This document shows positions 47,985 to 56,264 of a DNA stretch of 64,000 nucleotides, piece by piece. The position numbers and the translations under genes were made by a program. Positions within the stretch are counted from its first letter, which is position 1. Each line of letters starts with the position of its first letter. Location of the stretch: NCBI GenBank assembly GCA_965659665.1, contig CBFHWU010000002.1, forward strand, positions 20,230 to 84,229, read 5' to 3'. Source of the stretch: CBFHWU01 sp965659665. Lineage in GTDB: Bacteria; Bacteroidota; Bacteroidia; Flavobacteriales; Flavobacteriaceae. The notes under the pieces were generated by a model. The model was not told where the DNA came from. It ran no database searches and worked only from the letters and a program-made list of their open reading frames with translations.

Positions 47985-49388
47985 CTATGTGGTGTTTTTC
48001 TTTTCTTTTTCTCTTTTTTCTCTTCTTAGTTTTGCCTTAACCTTCCAAGGGGCATCAATATCCCAATCACCTGCCATAATGCAACCATAAGGCAGAACTT
48101 CATCTACGACTTCTCCTAATCCGAATTCTTTCATTTGGTCTTGAACATGTTGTGCATTTTTATACGCACTTGGTAATTCCGAAATGTCAATATGGTTAGA
48201 GAAAAACCGAATATCTAAGCCTTCGGTTTCTTCTGCAAATATTTGTTCCTTGGTTTTACCCACCTTGTTTCTTTTGTGTTGAGTTCTACTTATATTTCTA
48301 CCTGCTCCGTGCGGAGCAAAACCCAAATTATTTTCGGTAGTTTCCCCTTTCACTATCAAGACAGGTTCGCTCATATTTAAGGGAATGAGTCGTAATCCAT
48401 CTTGCGAATCCGGGACAAATTTATCCTCCAGTGGCGTTGCCCCTTTAGCGTGATAAAATAAATCATCTTCCTTAAACACAAAATTGTGTTCGTTCCAAAA
48501 TCTGTTTAGAGGCTCAATATTTAACCCTTGATATGTAGCATTATGAATTACGGTATGATTTAGTTTAGTCCAATCTCTAATAATTTGAAGGGCTTCCCAA
48601 TACGTTTTTCCTTCTTCAGTATCGTAGGGAATCCAAGCATTTTTCGCTATGGTTTTTGGTGATATTTCTTTTCTGAAATATTCAGCCAATTTCATTCCTG
48701 TCGAATACAAATTTGCTCCAAAACCACGACTTCCGTGATGAGTGACCATCATTGTATCGCCTGTGTTTTTAGATTTCCCCATAAAGAGGAAATGGTTTCC
48801 ATCTCCTTGAGTACCCAAGTGAGTTTTGGCAAAATTTAGACTTTTTTGGTTATTCAGGTATTTATTGTCTAATATTCTTTCTAATAATTGCTTTTCTAGT
48901 TCAAAATGGTCTTCTCGTCCACCACCACCAAAATGTGTTACGGAATGAGCAATGTCCAATGCTTTCTTTGGGTCTGTCCTACCAAAGTTGGTCATCATAA
49001 CAGAACAACAAATATCTGCACTGTGCATTGCCGGGTGAATGGCGTTTTTTGTTGCCACGATTCCACCAACTGGAATTTGTCCCTTTCCCCCTGTTGGGCA
49101 AGCATCTGGCATTACTGCACCCTTAGTAATAGTAGGTGTTTTCATCAACTCTTCCATGGTCTCCAAAACCTGATGAACATTAGAAACTTCATTTTCTGAT
49201 TCTGCTCTTATGTTTTTAAAGTAGTCAAGTGAATTTTCGTAAGGTTCTATGATTTTAGGTCGTATTGAGTTTACATAATTGACAAGGCTTTCTCCGTGCA
49301 AGTCGTTTTTATTTGCGTATTCAATAACTTCTTTAAACCATTTTGAAGGTTTAAATCCTAAATCAATTAATGTTTTTCCTGTAATCAT
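47985..49388 (-). CDS. rtcB: RtcB family RNA ligase
   Basis: 467 aa GTP- and Mn-dependent 3'-phosphate/5'-OH RNA ligase. Metal-binding region HSADICCSVMM, GDGNHFLFMG, HHGSRGFGANLY and guanylylated-His region APHGAGRNISRTQ are all present, so it should be active. It is a stand-alone gene: no archease, rtcA or toxin is beside it. In bacteria RtcB repairs cleaved tRNA and rRNA. It lies among accessory genes, unlike the conserved first 40 kb, and may be laterally acquired. Confidence 0.92.
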   Translation of the reverse strand: MITGKTLIDLGFKPSKWFKEVIEYANKNDLHGESLVNYVNSIRPKIIEPYENSLDYFKNIRAESENEVSNVHQVLETMEELMKTPTITKGAVMPDACPTGGKGQIPVGGIVATKNAIHPAMHSADICCSVMMTNFGRTDPKKALDIAHSVTHFGGGGREDHFELEKQLLERILDNKYLNNQKSLNFAKTHLGTQGDGNHFLFMGKSKNTGDTMMVTHHGSRGFGANLYSTGMKLAEYFRKEISPKTIAKNAWIPYDTEEGKTYWEALQIIRDWTKLNHTVIHNATYQGLNIEPLNRFWNEHNFVFKEDDLFYHAKGATPLEDKFVPDSQDGLRLIPLNMSEPVLIVKGETTENNLGFAPHGAGRNISRTQHKRNKVGKTKEQIFAEETEGLDIRFFSNHIDISELPSAYKNAQHVQDQMKEFGLGEVVDEVLPYGCIMAGDWDIDAPWKVKAKLRREKREKEKKNTT

Positions 49389-49460
49389 TTTTTGTTTATT
49401 TTAATAACACATAAGGGTTTGGAGTATGTAGAGTGGCGAGCTATTTCCCAACATATTTTT

Positions 49461-50003
49461 TTATATATATATGGTGTCGTTATTTTTAAAATTCCTTATC
49501 AGCTCCAAGTCAGTTAATTTAACTCCACGAAATGTTAGAACTTCAAGATTTTCATGTTGTGACACACTTTCTAATCCTTTTTTCATTCCATCAACATAGA
49601 AATATTTTAAATCCTTTAGGTCAGAGACAAAACTTAAATCAATAGCTACAGATTTTGTTTCGCCAATACTCAGTGCTGTCAGTTTAAGATAGTCACGAAT
49701 TGGAGTAAAATCTGTAGTCATATAAGATGAAATAGTGAATTTTTTTACAGCTTGTAAATACTTTAAAAAGTTAAAATCCACTGTGTCATCCCACGAAATT
49801 CGTAATCTTATATCAGGATATTTTTTGTAGAAGTTATTGAGAACTTTCCAAGTTTTTTTGTTTGGGTTTTTAAATTCAAAAAACTGAATTGTATGGATAT
49901 TTGGTTCTTTTATCAATTTTGAAATATCAGAATTCCTGAGATTATTATAGATGTTGATATTCCCACTGAAATTTTTCCAATTTTTTTGTTCAATTAATTT
50001 CAT
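49461..50003 (-). CDS. Leucine-rich-repeat-like hypothetical protein, probably 3'-truncated
   Basis: 180 aa. Irregular LRR-like periods are visible from about residue 85: LQAVKKFTISSYM, LKLTALSIGETKSVAI, LKDLKYFYVDGM, HENLEVLTFRGVKLTDLELI. The protein stops at NNDTIYI in low-complexity TATATA DNA right beside a spacer, and the last repeat is cut short. I take it as a truncated cytosolic LRR protein of unknown role. Confidence 0.5.
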   Translation of the reverse strand: MKLIEQKNWKNFSGNINIYNNLRNSDISKLIKEPNIHTIQFFEFKNPNKKTWKVLNNFYKKYPDIRLRISWDDTVDFNFLKYLQAVKKFTISSYMTTDFTPIRDYLKLTALSIGETKSVAIDLSFVSDLKDLKYFYVDGMKKGLESVSQHENLEVLTFRGVKLTDLELIRNFKNNDTIYI

Positions 50004-50053
50004 TTAGTATTCGGTTTCTGTAATGCACTACATCGGTTTTGTTTATGATACCT

Positions 50054-50067
50054 ACCCTGAAAAGGGT
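50054..50067. repeat. Small hairpin within a cassette-type spacer
   Basis: ACCCT-GAAA-AGGGT, a perfect tetraloop hairpin in the spacer 50004-50081, flanked by CTACATCGG and TGTGTGCTAAAC. Related sequences (CCTTTAGGGGTGT at 52932, CATAAGGGTTTGG at 49408, CCTAAGGGTTTGTG at 50826) occur in neighbouring spacers. Confidence 0.45.
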
Positions 50068-50081
50068 GTGTGCTAAACAGC

Positions 50082-50807
50082 TTATTTTGGCGTTATTATT
50101 TTTATTGTTTTTTTATTTTCTACTGTTATTTCTGAGCCTTCAACTAACATTACCGAAATTGGTTTGGTTGAATTTAGAAATTCGAATTCCTTTCCGTACA
50201 CAGTACCAAAGTTTATATCAATTTCATAATTAGTCACTTTATAGGCTTCCCACTTTGGGTGGGTAACTTCATATTCATTGGATTTAGTACGATTTACTTT
50301 TGCATAGCCCCAATAGTGTTCTGTAATAAATTCTATCTCACTATTTGATTCTATATTGAATTTTTCAATACTTGCATCAATTTTTATAAAATTCCATTTA
50401 TTTGATTTTTTCCATCTGTATTGCACAGTTCTTTGTTTGTGGTTTGAACTCCAAGAGTGTTCCATTGGCAATGTTTCATAATTTTCATTATACACTGTAT
50501 TTGCCACAAAAGTCAAAGCTCGTTTCGGAACAATTTCTTTGATAAATACAACTCCTCTTTTCCATTCTCGATTGTCAAATCGTTTAACGTAGAATCGTAA
50601 ATTAACTTCTTCGAAGTTTGAATGAAATGGAATTTTAACCCCTAATAGTTTAGTATTTAAAAACATAAATCCGACTAAGCTAACATAGCATTTTCCATTC
50701 CACAAGTCTAATTCGGTACCAACAGGAAGATATTTGTCAAGTAGTTGCTTATCAATGATATAATTCGCTAATGCGAGTTTTCTCCATTCTGCTTTTATAA
50801 AGCTCAT
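50082..50807 (-). CDS. DUF2071 domain-containing protein (YqjF-like)
   Basis: 241 aa beginning MSFIKAEWRKLALANYIIDK with LLDKYLPVGTELDLWNGKCY, VSLVGFMFLNTKLLGVKIPF and NFEEVNLRFYVKR, the canonical DUF2071 pattern. Acetoacetate-decarboxylase-like fold; enzymatic role unknown. Single gene between spacers. Confidence 0.82.
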   Translation of the reverse strand: MSFIKAEWRKLALANYIIDKQLLDKYLPVGTELDLWNGKCYVSLVGFMFLNTKLLGVKIPFHSNFEEVNLRFYVKRFDNREWKRGVVFIKEIVPKRALTFVANTVYNENYETLPMEHSWSSNHKQRTVQYRWKKSNKWNFIKIDASIEKFNIESNSEIEFITEHYWGYAKVNRTKSNEYEVTHPKWEAYKVTNYEIDINFGTVYGKEFEFLNSTKPISVMLVEGSEITVENKKTIKIITPK

Positions 50808-50888
50808 ATCGTTTCGTTTTAGTTGCCCTAAGGGTTTGTGTCGTTTATTATTAAAAAGTGTAAAAACACTGCTTCAGTTTGTCTTTTG

Positions 50889-51296
50889 TTAAATTGAAGC
50901 TAATGTTAATATTTCAGGGTATGTTCCTTTCCCCTTGTTCAGAAAGTCTACCCCTTGTTTTATTCGTTTGTTTAATTGTTTAGATCCTGGTCTTTGGCTT
51001 AATAAATCTTCAATTTCATTCATATATTTTTTAGCAGTTTTATGATTTTTATTTTCAACGTTTAAAGCAGCAATAAAAAGTTTGAAGTCCATTTCATTCA
51101 CAAAAAAACGCACTCCCTTGTTCATTAATTTTCGATGTTTCTTTATTATTTTTTTACTGTCCCTTACATTCAACCACTTGGATAATGATGAGCAGTAAAA
51201 TTCATTTACGTCTGAATAATGTTTTTCGAAGTAATACCAAAGAGAATCAAGTCTTCGAATTAAAGTTTTGTGTGTGTCTTTGATATCATATTTCCA
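50889..51296 (-). pseudogene. 5'-truncated hypothetical gene
   Basis: The frame is open from 51296 to the stop at 50889 with protein-like sequence throughout (KYDIKDTHKTLIRRLDSLWY, YCSSLSKWL, then KKHRKLMNKGVRFFVNEMDF) but has no start codon at its head, where TAA (51297-51299) cuts it. A TTG at 51171-51173 could start a 94-aa remnant. No family recognised. The junction at 51260-51299 overlaps the end of another broken frame, indicating a fusion of two fragments. Confidence 0.5.
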
Positions 51297-51473
51297 TTAA
51301 AAAAGTAGTTATAAGAACCCCCAGCGTTTATACCAGTAAAATTTTGTTTATTTATTTGATTAGCATAAACAGTATTAGCAGAAAGTATTTTATAATTTGC
51401 TGCATTCTTTTCCTTCTAGTTCTAATTTAAGGTCAAGAACTGCGCCTTTAAAAGTAATTTCGATTTTGTTCAT
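51260..51473 (-). pseudogene. Broken small gene downstream of the tyrosinase
   Basis: From the ATG at 51473 the frame reads MNKIEITFKGAVLDLKLELE and stops after 27 codons. A second frame then continues NAANYKILSANTVYANQ and GINAGGSYNYFFNGNMISK to a stop at 51260. Together they look like one small protein split by a frameshift near 51405. It lies 17 bp after the tyrosinase stop and could have been a partner of that enzyme (for example a copper-delivery or caddie-like protein), which is speculation. Confidence 0.4.
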
Positions 51474-51490
51474 ATGTATTTGGTTTTAAT

Positions 51491-52210
51491 TTATGTGCTA
51501 AGTGGTAAATCTCTTTCACCGTATGTGTAAGAACTACTTCCTAAGTTTGATATATTGTTGATGTTGCCTACGTTGAACTCAGACTCCCAAGGGTCAAGCA
51601 GCCTTTCGTTAGGGCTAAACCCTGTAAAATCCCCAGTTTTATTTTCATTTCCTGTAATACTTTGCCAGTCATTCCAAATTCTATCAACATTCGCATGATG
51701 AAGCCAGAATAATGGATCTCTTGGGGAGAACATAGGGTTACCCATTATTCCACCAACAAAATTATGCCCCCTGTTATGTGGTCCAACTTCTAGTTGTTTA
51801 GTAAACGAATAAAAGTCAGAATTAGATAGAATCGTAGTTATTTCGCTTTCATCTGTAAAATCAACATTTCTTATATGTCGGTTATTATTTGGAAGGGCTG
51901 TAATTTTACTTGGGATTTGTGTGTCTTTTGTCCAATCCCAATATGGTATAAAAACACTTGGGTTAATTCTTTGCAAAGCTCTTTCAAAGACAAGTAGATA
52001 GGCTCTATGCCAGGGTAAAAATCTAAGAAACCCTAATCTTCCTGACATACTACCATGCATTCTATGCCTAGCCATGAAACTTGTTCCCATTGCAGCATGA
52101 TGCATGACAAATGACTCATATAATCCATCATTGAATAATTTTTCGACTGCCGAATTAAAATTTAACCAATCTTCATCGGTCATTTGCTTAGAACTTTTTC
52201 TTATTGTCAT
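51491..52210 (-). CDS. Tyrosinase family copper oxidase
   Basis: 239 aa type-3 copper protein. CuA: HHAAMG, RHRMHGSMSGRLGFLRFL and PWHRAYLLVFERAL (third His of the site in PWHR). CuB: LEVGPHNRGHNFVGG and DPLFWLHHANVDRIW. All six histidines appear to be present, so phenol or catechol oxidation is expected. No signal peptide is seen, so it may be cytosolic, which is common for bacterial tyrosinases. Followed by a broken small gene and preceded by a palindromic spacer. Confidence 0.88.
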   Translation of the reverse strand: MTIRKSSKQMTDEDWLNFNSAVEKLFNDGLYESFVMHHAAMGTSFMARHRMHGSMSGRLGFLRFLPWHRAYLLVFERALQRINPSVFIPYWDWTKDTQIPSKITALPNNNRHIRNVDFTDESEITTILSNSDFYSFTKQLEVGPHNRGHNFVGGIMGNPMFSPRDPLFWLHHANVDRIWNDWQSITGNENKTGDFTGFSPNERLLDPWESEFNVGNINNISNLGSSSYTYGERDLPLST

Positions 52211-52237
52211 TTTATAGTTTATTTAGTTTTTAATTTG

Positions 52238-52297
52238 CTACAACGGTTTGAATATGGTGCGTATCCCGCAGGGTATGCATTATACACCTTGTTGTAG
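52238..52297. repeat. 60-bp palindromic spacer (attC-like)
   Basis: Terminal arms CTACAAC (52238-52244) and GTTGTAG (52291-52297) are perfectly complementary; inside, GCGTA and TATGC pair around TCCCGCAGGG. The right end continues GTTGTAGGGCG, similar in style to the GTTRGGCG end of integron attC sites. It sits between the tyrosinase and the next minus-strand gene. Confidence 0.55.
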
Positions 52298-52305
52298 GGC
52301 GTTTT

Positions 52306-52884
52306 TTATTCAATAATATCTTCAAAGATTATTTCATTTTTTACTTTGCTAATTGAAATTCTCCTAAAAGCCGGAGCATAACCTTTTTGTCCACTTGGTT
52401 CGCAATATTCTCTAACAAAAGCAAATTCAGTTTCATAGTTTTGAATCACTTTGGGTCCAAAATATCTTTTGTCCGACATATAAAGCACCTCTTCAACAGA
52501 ATTATTTTCCGCTTGAAAATTGTCCGAGTTTTTGATTTTGTTAACAGCATTATTTTTATCTCTTTCAGATATTTCTAAAGTGAAAGTATGGTAATAATCA
52601 CCTATTGCTGACATGGATTCATTATTAACAAGTTCGAACTCGTCAATTAGTTCCATTCCTTGTTCTTCAATAAGTCTTTTTGCATTATTCTCAGTAAAAA
52701 GCTGATCCTCAAAAACTATGAAGAATGTAATTGCTAGTACAATTAAGCCGTATCCAATTATAAGATATGTTGAGGCCTTTGGATATCCAAGCCGTTTAGG
52801 AATGAAATATAGGAGAAGTCCAACTCCGACAGGTATTCCTATAAATACAAGCATTAATAAACCTATGAATAGATATTCGTCCAT
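52306..52884 (-). CDS. Hypothetical membrane protein
   Basis: 192 aa. Two N-terminal helices (EYLFIGLLMLVFIGIPVGVG and YLIIGYGLIVLAITFFIVF) are followed by a soluble domain of about 130 residues with LIEEQGMELIDEFELVNNES. No family recognised. The start MDEYLF at 52884 is preceded by another spacer (52900-52960). Confidence 0.65.
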   Translation of the reverse strand: MDEYLFIGLLMLVFIGIPVGVGLLLYFIPKRLGYPKASTYLIIGYGLIVLAITFFIVFEDQLFTENNAKRLIEEQGMELIDEFELVNNESMSAIGDYYHTFTLEISERDKNNAVNKIKNSDNFQAENNSVEEVLYMSDKRYFGPKVIQNYETEFAFVREYCEPSGQKGYAPAFRRISISKVKNEIIFEDIIE

Positions 52885-53006
52885 TGATATTTCGTTTTTT
52901 TTAATGCCCTACTAGTGTGTATATACTCCTTTAGGGGTGTTTATTTTCGTTATGTTTTTGTTTTTGTTCAACAATACTTCCCCAATCAGCATGTATTGTT
53001 GAACTT

Positions 53007-53339
53007 TTATTCAATGTAACAATCATCTAAAGGGTTTTTTATTTTTCCAATTTCTTGAACGGAAACCCGTGTATAAAGTTCCGTTGTTTTGCGGCTATTA
53101 TGCCCCAATAAAACCTGTATAGGTTTCAAGCTAACCCCCTGTTCCAATAAATGTGTTGCAAAACTATGCCGCAACATATGTGGAGTTACTCTTTTTTGAA
53201 TTCCAACAAGTTTAGCTTTGACTCCCTCGGGTTGTGTTTGTTTTTTGACCAAATCCAATAACGCCTTGTCATAAGCAAAATCTAGTTTTACAATAGCTTG
53301 TTGTTTGTGAACGTCGGGTATTAATCGTAGGTTTTTCAT
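53007..53339 (-). CDS. Tyrosine recombinase, internally deleted
   Basis: 110 aa joining the first about 35 residues of the Bacteroidota MKxLxLIP-type integrase (MKNLRLIPDVHKQQAIVKLD) to its C-terminal catalytic end: H54xxR57 in TPHMLRHSFATHLL, LGH with His80, and Tyr89 in TTELYTRVS, ending KIKNPLD. About 250 residues of the family (core-binding domain and the first catalytic Arg) are missing, so it cannot be a complete recombinase, yet the frame is intact. Its upstream 97 bp is repeated at 55914-56010. Confidence 0.72.
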   Translation of the reverse strand: MKNLRLIPDVHKQQAIVKLDFAYDKALLDLVKKQTQPEGVKAKLVGIQKRVTPHMLRHSFATHLLEQGVSLKPIQVLLGHNSRKTTELYTRVSVQEIGKIKNPLDDCYIE

Positions 53340-53423
53340 TACTAGAAAACAAATCTGGGGGGTTGTCTATCTCTAAATTTGCAAAAAATTACCAACTTCC
53401 AAAATGTACATGCTGCTTTTCTC
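53327..53423. repeat. Recombinase 5'-flank repeat, copy A
   Basis: 97 bp from GTAGGTTTTTCATTACTAG to CATGCTGCTTTTCTC, covering the recombinase start codon and upstream region. The copy at 55914-56010 differs at about five positions. Beyond the CTC at 53421-53423 the two copies diverge abruptly, marking an element boundary. Confidence 0.75.
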
Positions 53424-53880
53424 TTATGTTTAGCGAATTTATTTGGGGCTTAATCATTTTCAAAAGTCCAATTCACCTCCATCAGAATGCTTATCATCCG
53501 TATAATGGTAAGGAAAATATTTTTTACACACGCTCATTAGGGGTTAATGAGCACAAAACAAGGGTGAACGGTATGTTTTTGTATGGAAATGGTCATTATT
53601 AACCTGATAAAAGCTGTAGGTAAAATCCTACATTTAGATCGTGAGACAACTCATCAAATTGAACGTTAAATATTAAAAAATAAAAGGAAAACAGAGGTTT
53701 TAATTAGCGGTATAGCATATCAAAAGTGACGAACAAAAGCGAGCTATGATTTCTATGTAAAAGATAACACGTTTATTTAAGTTGTAGCAATTGTCTTTAT
53801 TTCTATTATCATTTTTAAAAAATTAATGTTTCATCATTAAAAACTTGTAGGCTACATCTATTTAAAAATTATTTTTTTTT
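53424..53880. other. Non-coding region with possible gene fragment
   Basis: A short plus-strand frame ending at 53602 has a protein-like tail (HLHQNAYHPYNGKENIFYTR, then NEHKTRVNGMFLYGNGHY) and may be the 3' end of an unknown gene cut by the recombinase element. The rest (53603-53880) has stops in all frames and no clear structure. Confidence 0.3.
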
Positions 53881-53888
53881 TATATTTG
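53881..53888 (+). promoter_or_regulatory. Putative -7 element of the K+ channel gene
   Basis: TATATTTG matches TAnnTTTG 89 bp before the channel start; no good -33 TTG is at standard spacing. Confidence 0.3.
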
Positions 53889-53976
53889 AGAAACCCAAAT
53901 TTTTCTGACCCATGAAACAATTTACCACTCCATGGTTGTTTTCCCTTTTTTTAGTTGTCGATTTAACTTTCAATTA

Positions 53977-54678
53977 ATGAAAAAGAAATTAAGATTAATC
54001 GTAGAGGACAACAATTCTAAAAAAGGAAAATTATTTAATTATTTTATACAGGCATTGGTTATCCTGTCACTTATTTCATTTGCTGTCGAAACTTTGCCCA
54101 GCATTTCACCAAACGCAATCGATATGCTTAATGATTTTGAATTGTTTTGCGTATTGGTGTTTACGTTAGAATATTTGTTAAGGATTTATGTGTCAAAAGA
54201 ACCTTTAAAATATATATTTAGTTTTTATGGAATTATTGACCTTTTAGCTTTTTTTCCATTTTATTTCAGATTAGCCTATGATTTTAGAGCTTTACGTATT
54301 TTTCGGATTTTTAGAGTATTAAAACTAATCCGTTATAAAAAAACGCTTTACAGATTCCATATTGCTGCTAAAATAGTTAAAGAGGAGATGATTTTGTTTT
54401 TTTTTGTTACCTCAATATTCATATTCCTTGCATCGGCAGGTATTTACTTTTTTGAAAATAAAGCGCAGCCCGAATTATTTAGCTCTATATTTCATAGTGG
54501 TTGGTGGGCTATAGCAACATTAACGACAGTTGGTTATGGCGACGTTTATCCTATTACTATGGGGGGGAAAATATTTACTTTTTTTATTCTTTTAATTAGT
54601 ATTGGAGTGGTTACAGTTCCGGCAGGATTAATTGCCAGTGCTTTATCTAAAGCACGTGAAATAGAAGAAAAAAATTAA
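53977..54678 (+). CDS. Voltage-gated potassium channel-like ion transporter
   Basis: 233 aa with six helices; S4 is RALRIFRIFRVLKLIRY and the filter TLTTVGYGDVYP, then GVVTVPAGLIASAL in S6. The start is the MKKKLRLIVEDN methionine at 53977; the frame is open 15 codons above but those are not protein-like. Unlike the channel at 23922 it has no zinc-ribbon tail. It is the only intact plus-strand gene between 40.5 and 64 kb, which suggests separate acquisition or inversion. Confidence 0.85.
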   Translation: MKKKLRLIVEDNNSKKGKLFNYFIQALVILSLISFAVETLPSISPNAIDMLNDFELFCVLVFTLEYLLRIYVSKEPLKYIFSFYGIIDLLAFFPFYFRLAYDFRALRIFRIFRVLKLIRYKKTLYRFHIAAKIVKEEMILFFFVTSIFIFLASAGIYFFENKAQPELFSSIFHSGWWAIATLTTVGYGDVYPITMGGKIFTFFILLISIGVVTVPAGLIASALSKAREIEEKN

Positions 54679-55052
54679 ACAAATTGTTTTTAACTAATCA
54701 ATCTTAAAAGAACTTTAAAAGGTATTAAAACTAGCGTTACCATGTGTGGTTAATTACGTTGGCTAGGACTAGTTAATAAACAAAAACGAACAATAGGAAA
54801 ATCCGTAGGATTATCCGAATACACACAAACAAAACAATTGACTATACTCCGTGTTGTAGCACGTTTCCAAAGGGACGGGAGCGCGCCAACGGCGTGCGTA
54901 GTAACTTTAGTCCGCTTTTGCTGAATGTGCTACACCGTTCAGATAAGCTCAGTGAGCATATCCATTCGGGATGATTTTAAAGTTGATATCTTGCACTAAA
55001 ATGTGTTTACGGTTCAGTTTGCTCATTAAGCTTATTGTTTGTTATCAGCATC
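54679..55052. other. Spacer region with repeat, no gene seen
   Basis: Contains copy 2 of the 78-bp GC-rich palindrome (54856-54933). The flanks TAACAAACAATAAGC-type sequence (right end near 55030) and GGTAAC-rich left part have no coding potential. Confidence 0.45.
54856..54933. repeat. 78-bp GC-rich inverted repeat, copy 2
   Basis: Same length as copy 1 at 42250-42327 with four base differences by eye. Terminal arms GTAGCAC and GTGCTAC are kept. In the inner stem GCGCGCC-AAC-GGCGTGC a T in copy 1 is C here, turning a G-T wobble into a G-C pair, so pairing is preserved. Confidence 0.7.
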
Positions 55053-55430
55053 TTAATTGGTGCTTTCCCACAATATTCTAATTTCTACTAATTTATCTAA
55101 TGATATGTTAGAACAACTGTCTTCATTTCTATTCCCATCAACTATGTGGCAAACAGTTGCTCCGAGACAATTATACAATTTAAAATTATTATCATCTCCA
55201 TAAGAAATTAGGGTATCCTGTTTGTACGTATACAATTTGGAAGAATTATCTGGAGGATTAGCTATGGTACTTATTCCATTTTCACCATACAACCAATCAT
55301 AATCATCGATCAATTTTTTTAACCATGTTAATTCTTCAATGGGATTTTTGTAATTACATTCAATTGGTTCAATTTTTTCTTGACAATAAAGAAAAAGCAA
55401 AAGAAAAAAAGCCATACATAACTGTTTCAT
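55053..55430 (-). CDS. Small hypothetical lipoprotein
   Basis: 125 aa starting MKQLCMAFFLLLFLYCQEK; FLLLFLYC is a lipobox, giving an acylated Cys at about 16. The mature part has two further Cys pairs (NCLGATVCHI, SCSNIS). No family recognised. The open frame continues upstream to 55646, but that part is a remnant of an unrelated T9SS domain, so the ATG at 55430 is the real start. Confidence 0.55.
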   Translation of the reverse strand: MKQLCMAFFLLLFLYCQEKIEPIECNYKNPIEELTWLKKLIDDYDWLYGENGISTIANPPDNSSKLYTYKQDTLISYGDDNNFKLYNCLGATVCHIVDGNRNEDSCSNISLDKLVEIRILWESTN

Positions 55431-55668
55431 TATTTTGAGGGGATTATAATTTGTTTTGATATAATTTGTTTGTTGCTTCAATAAATATACCGTAAGCTTC
55501 AAGCTACTTAAATTTATTAAGGAAACCTTATCATCAATTTCTTTTTGAAAAACATGATTACCCAATAAATCAGTTACGATTACATTAAATTTTAAGTCCT
55601 CATTATAATAGCTTACAAAATCAATAAATAAGACATTATTAGTCACGGGGTTAGGAGTGTTGTTTAGC
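55431..55668 (-). pseudogene. Remnant of a T9SS C-terminal sorting domain
   Basis: The translation includes LNNTPNPVTNNVLFIDF, NVIVTDLLGNHVFQKEI and KVSLINLSSLKLTVYLLKQ, the three blocks of a type A sorting domain (PNP, GxxV, LxxGxYxL) with decayed ends. It has no cargo part; its 5' edge abuts the recombinase remnant at 55669. It is a 3' fragment of a lost secreted protein. Confidence 0.55.
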
Positions 55669-55926
55669 TTACTTTTTCGGAGGGCTAAACAACACGTTAT
55701 TATTTTTTTGAATTCCTAAAGAATCAAAAGGATTCTTTATATTTTCAAACCCTTTTTTCGTAATATGTATAAAGTTTTCAGTGGTCTTGCTACTACTATG
55801 CCCTAATAATTCTTGAATATATCCTATGTCTGTCCCTTGTTTAATTATGCGAGTAGTAGTAAGCGTACCTGTGTTTAAAGTTGCTAATCGTCGCCGGAAT
55901 TCAGGAATGAGTAGTAGGTTTTTCAT
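55669..55926 (-). pseudogene. Tyrosine recombinase remnant, catalytically dead
   Basis: 85 aa: MKNLLLIPEFRRRLATLNTG, then QGTDIGYIQELLGHSSSKTT and ITKKGFENIKNPFDSLG of the same family as 53007-53339. The HxLRH box is lost and the nucleophile region reads TTENFIHIT, with no tyrosine at the catalytic position. As in the other copy, the middle of the protein is deleted. Confidence 0.7.
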
Positions 55927-56010
55927 TACTAGAAAACAAAACTGGGGGGTTGTCTACCACTAAATTAGCAAAAAATTACCAACTCCCAAAATGTACATGC
56001 TGCTTTTCTC
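55914..56010. repeat. Recombinase 5'-flank repeat, copy B
   Basis: Second copy of the 97-bp flank at 53327-53423, about 95% identical by eye although the adjoining recombinase coding parts are very different. It ends at CTC (56008-56010) directly inside a protease gene fragment. Confidence 0.75.
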
Positions 56011-56264
56011 CCATGTTCCGCTATTATGTAATCCCATGTTTACATCAATTGCATAACCAAAACGGAACGAAAATCACCAACTGTGTCGCTCTGTACTAAG
56101 GAATCAATATTTACGGCTGGCATCTGAATGACTGATACGGAATCCTGTATTGAAGTAGTAAAACTTGGCGGTGTTCCTCCCTTACTGATTTGCGTAAAAC
56201 CATTTTCGCTTAAAAATAAAAATGTCGCAATAAGAAGTAGATGGATTAAATTTTGTGTTTTCAT
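56011..56264 (-). pseudogene. N-terminal fragment of a secreted (T9SS-type) trypsin-like protease
   Basis: From the ATG at 56264: a signal peptide (LLLIATFLFLSENGFTQ), GGTPPSFTTSIQDSV and MPAVNIDSLV, typical of the start of secreted lysyl-endopeptidase-like proteins. After a frameshift near 56070, FRFGYAIDVNMGLHNSGTWE continues the same family and then runs into the recombinase flank at 56010. The rest of the protease is absent. Confidence 0.55.

Noticed and set aside
53363..53602. Plus-strand 79-codon ORF as an intact gene.
   Set aside because: Its first third lies in the recombinase flank repeat read in antisense; only the last part looks protein-like, so at most a fragment.
55053..55646. 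Single 197-aa protein combining T9SS-like and lipoprotein parts.
   Set aside because: A lipoprotein signal peptide in the middle shows these are two unrelated pieces accidentally in one frame.
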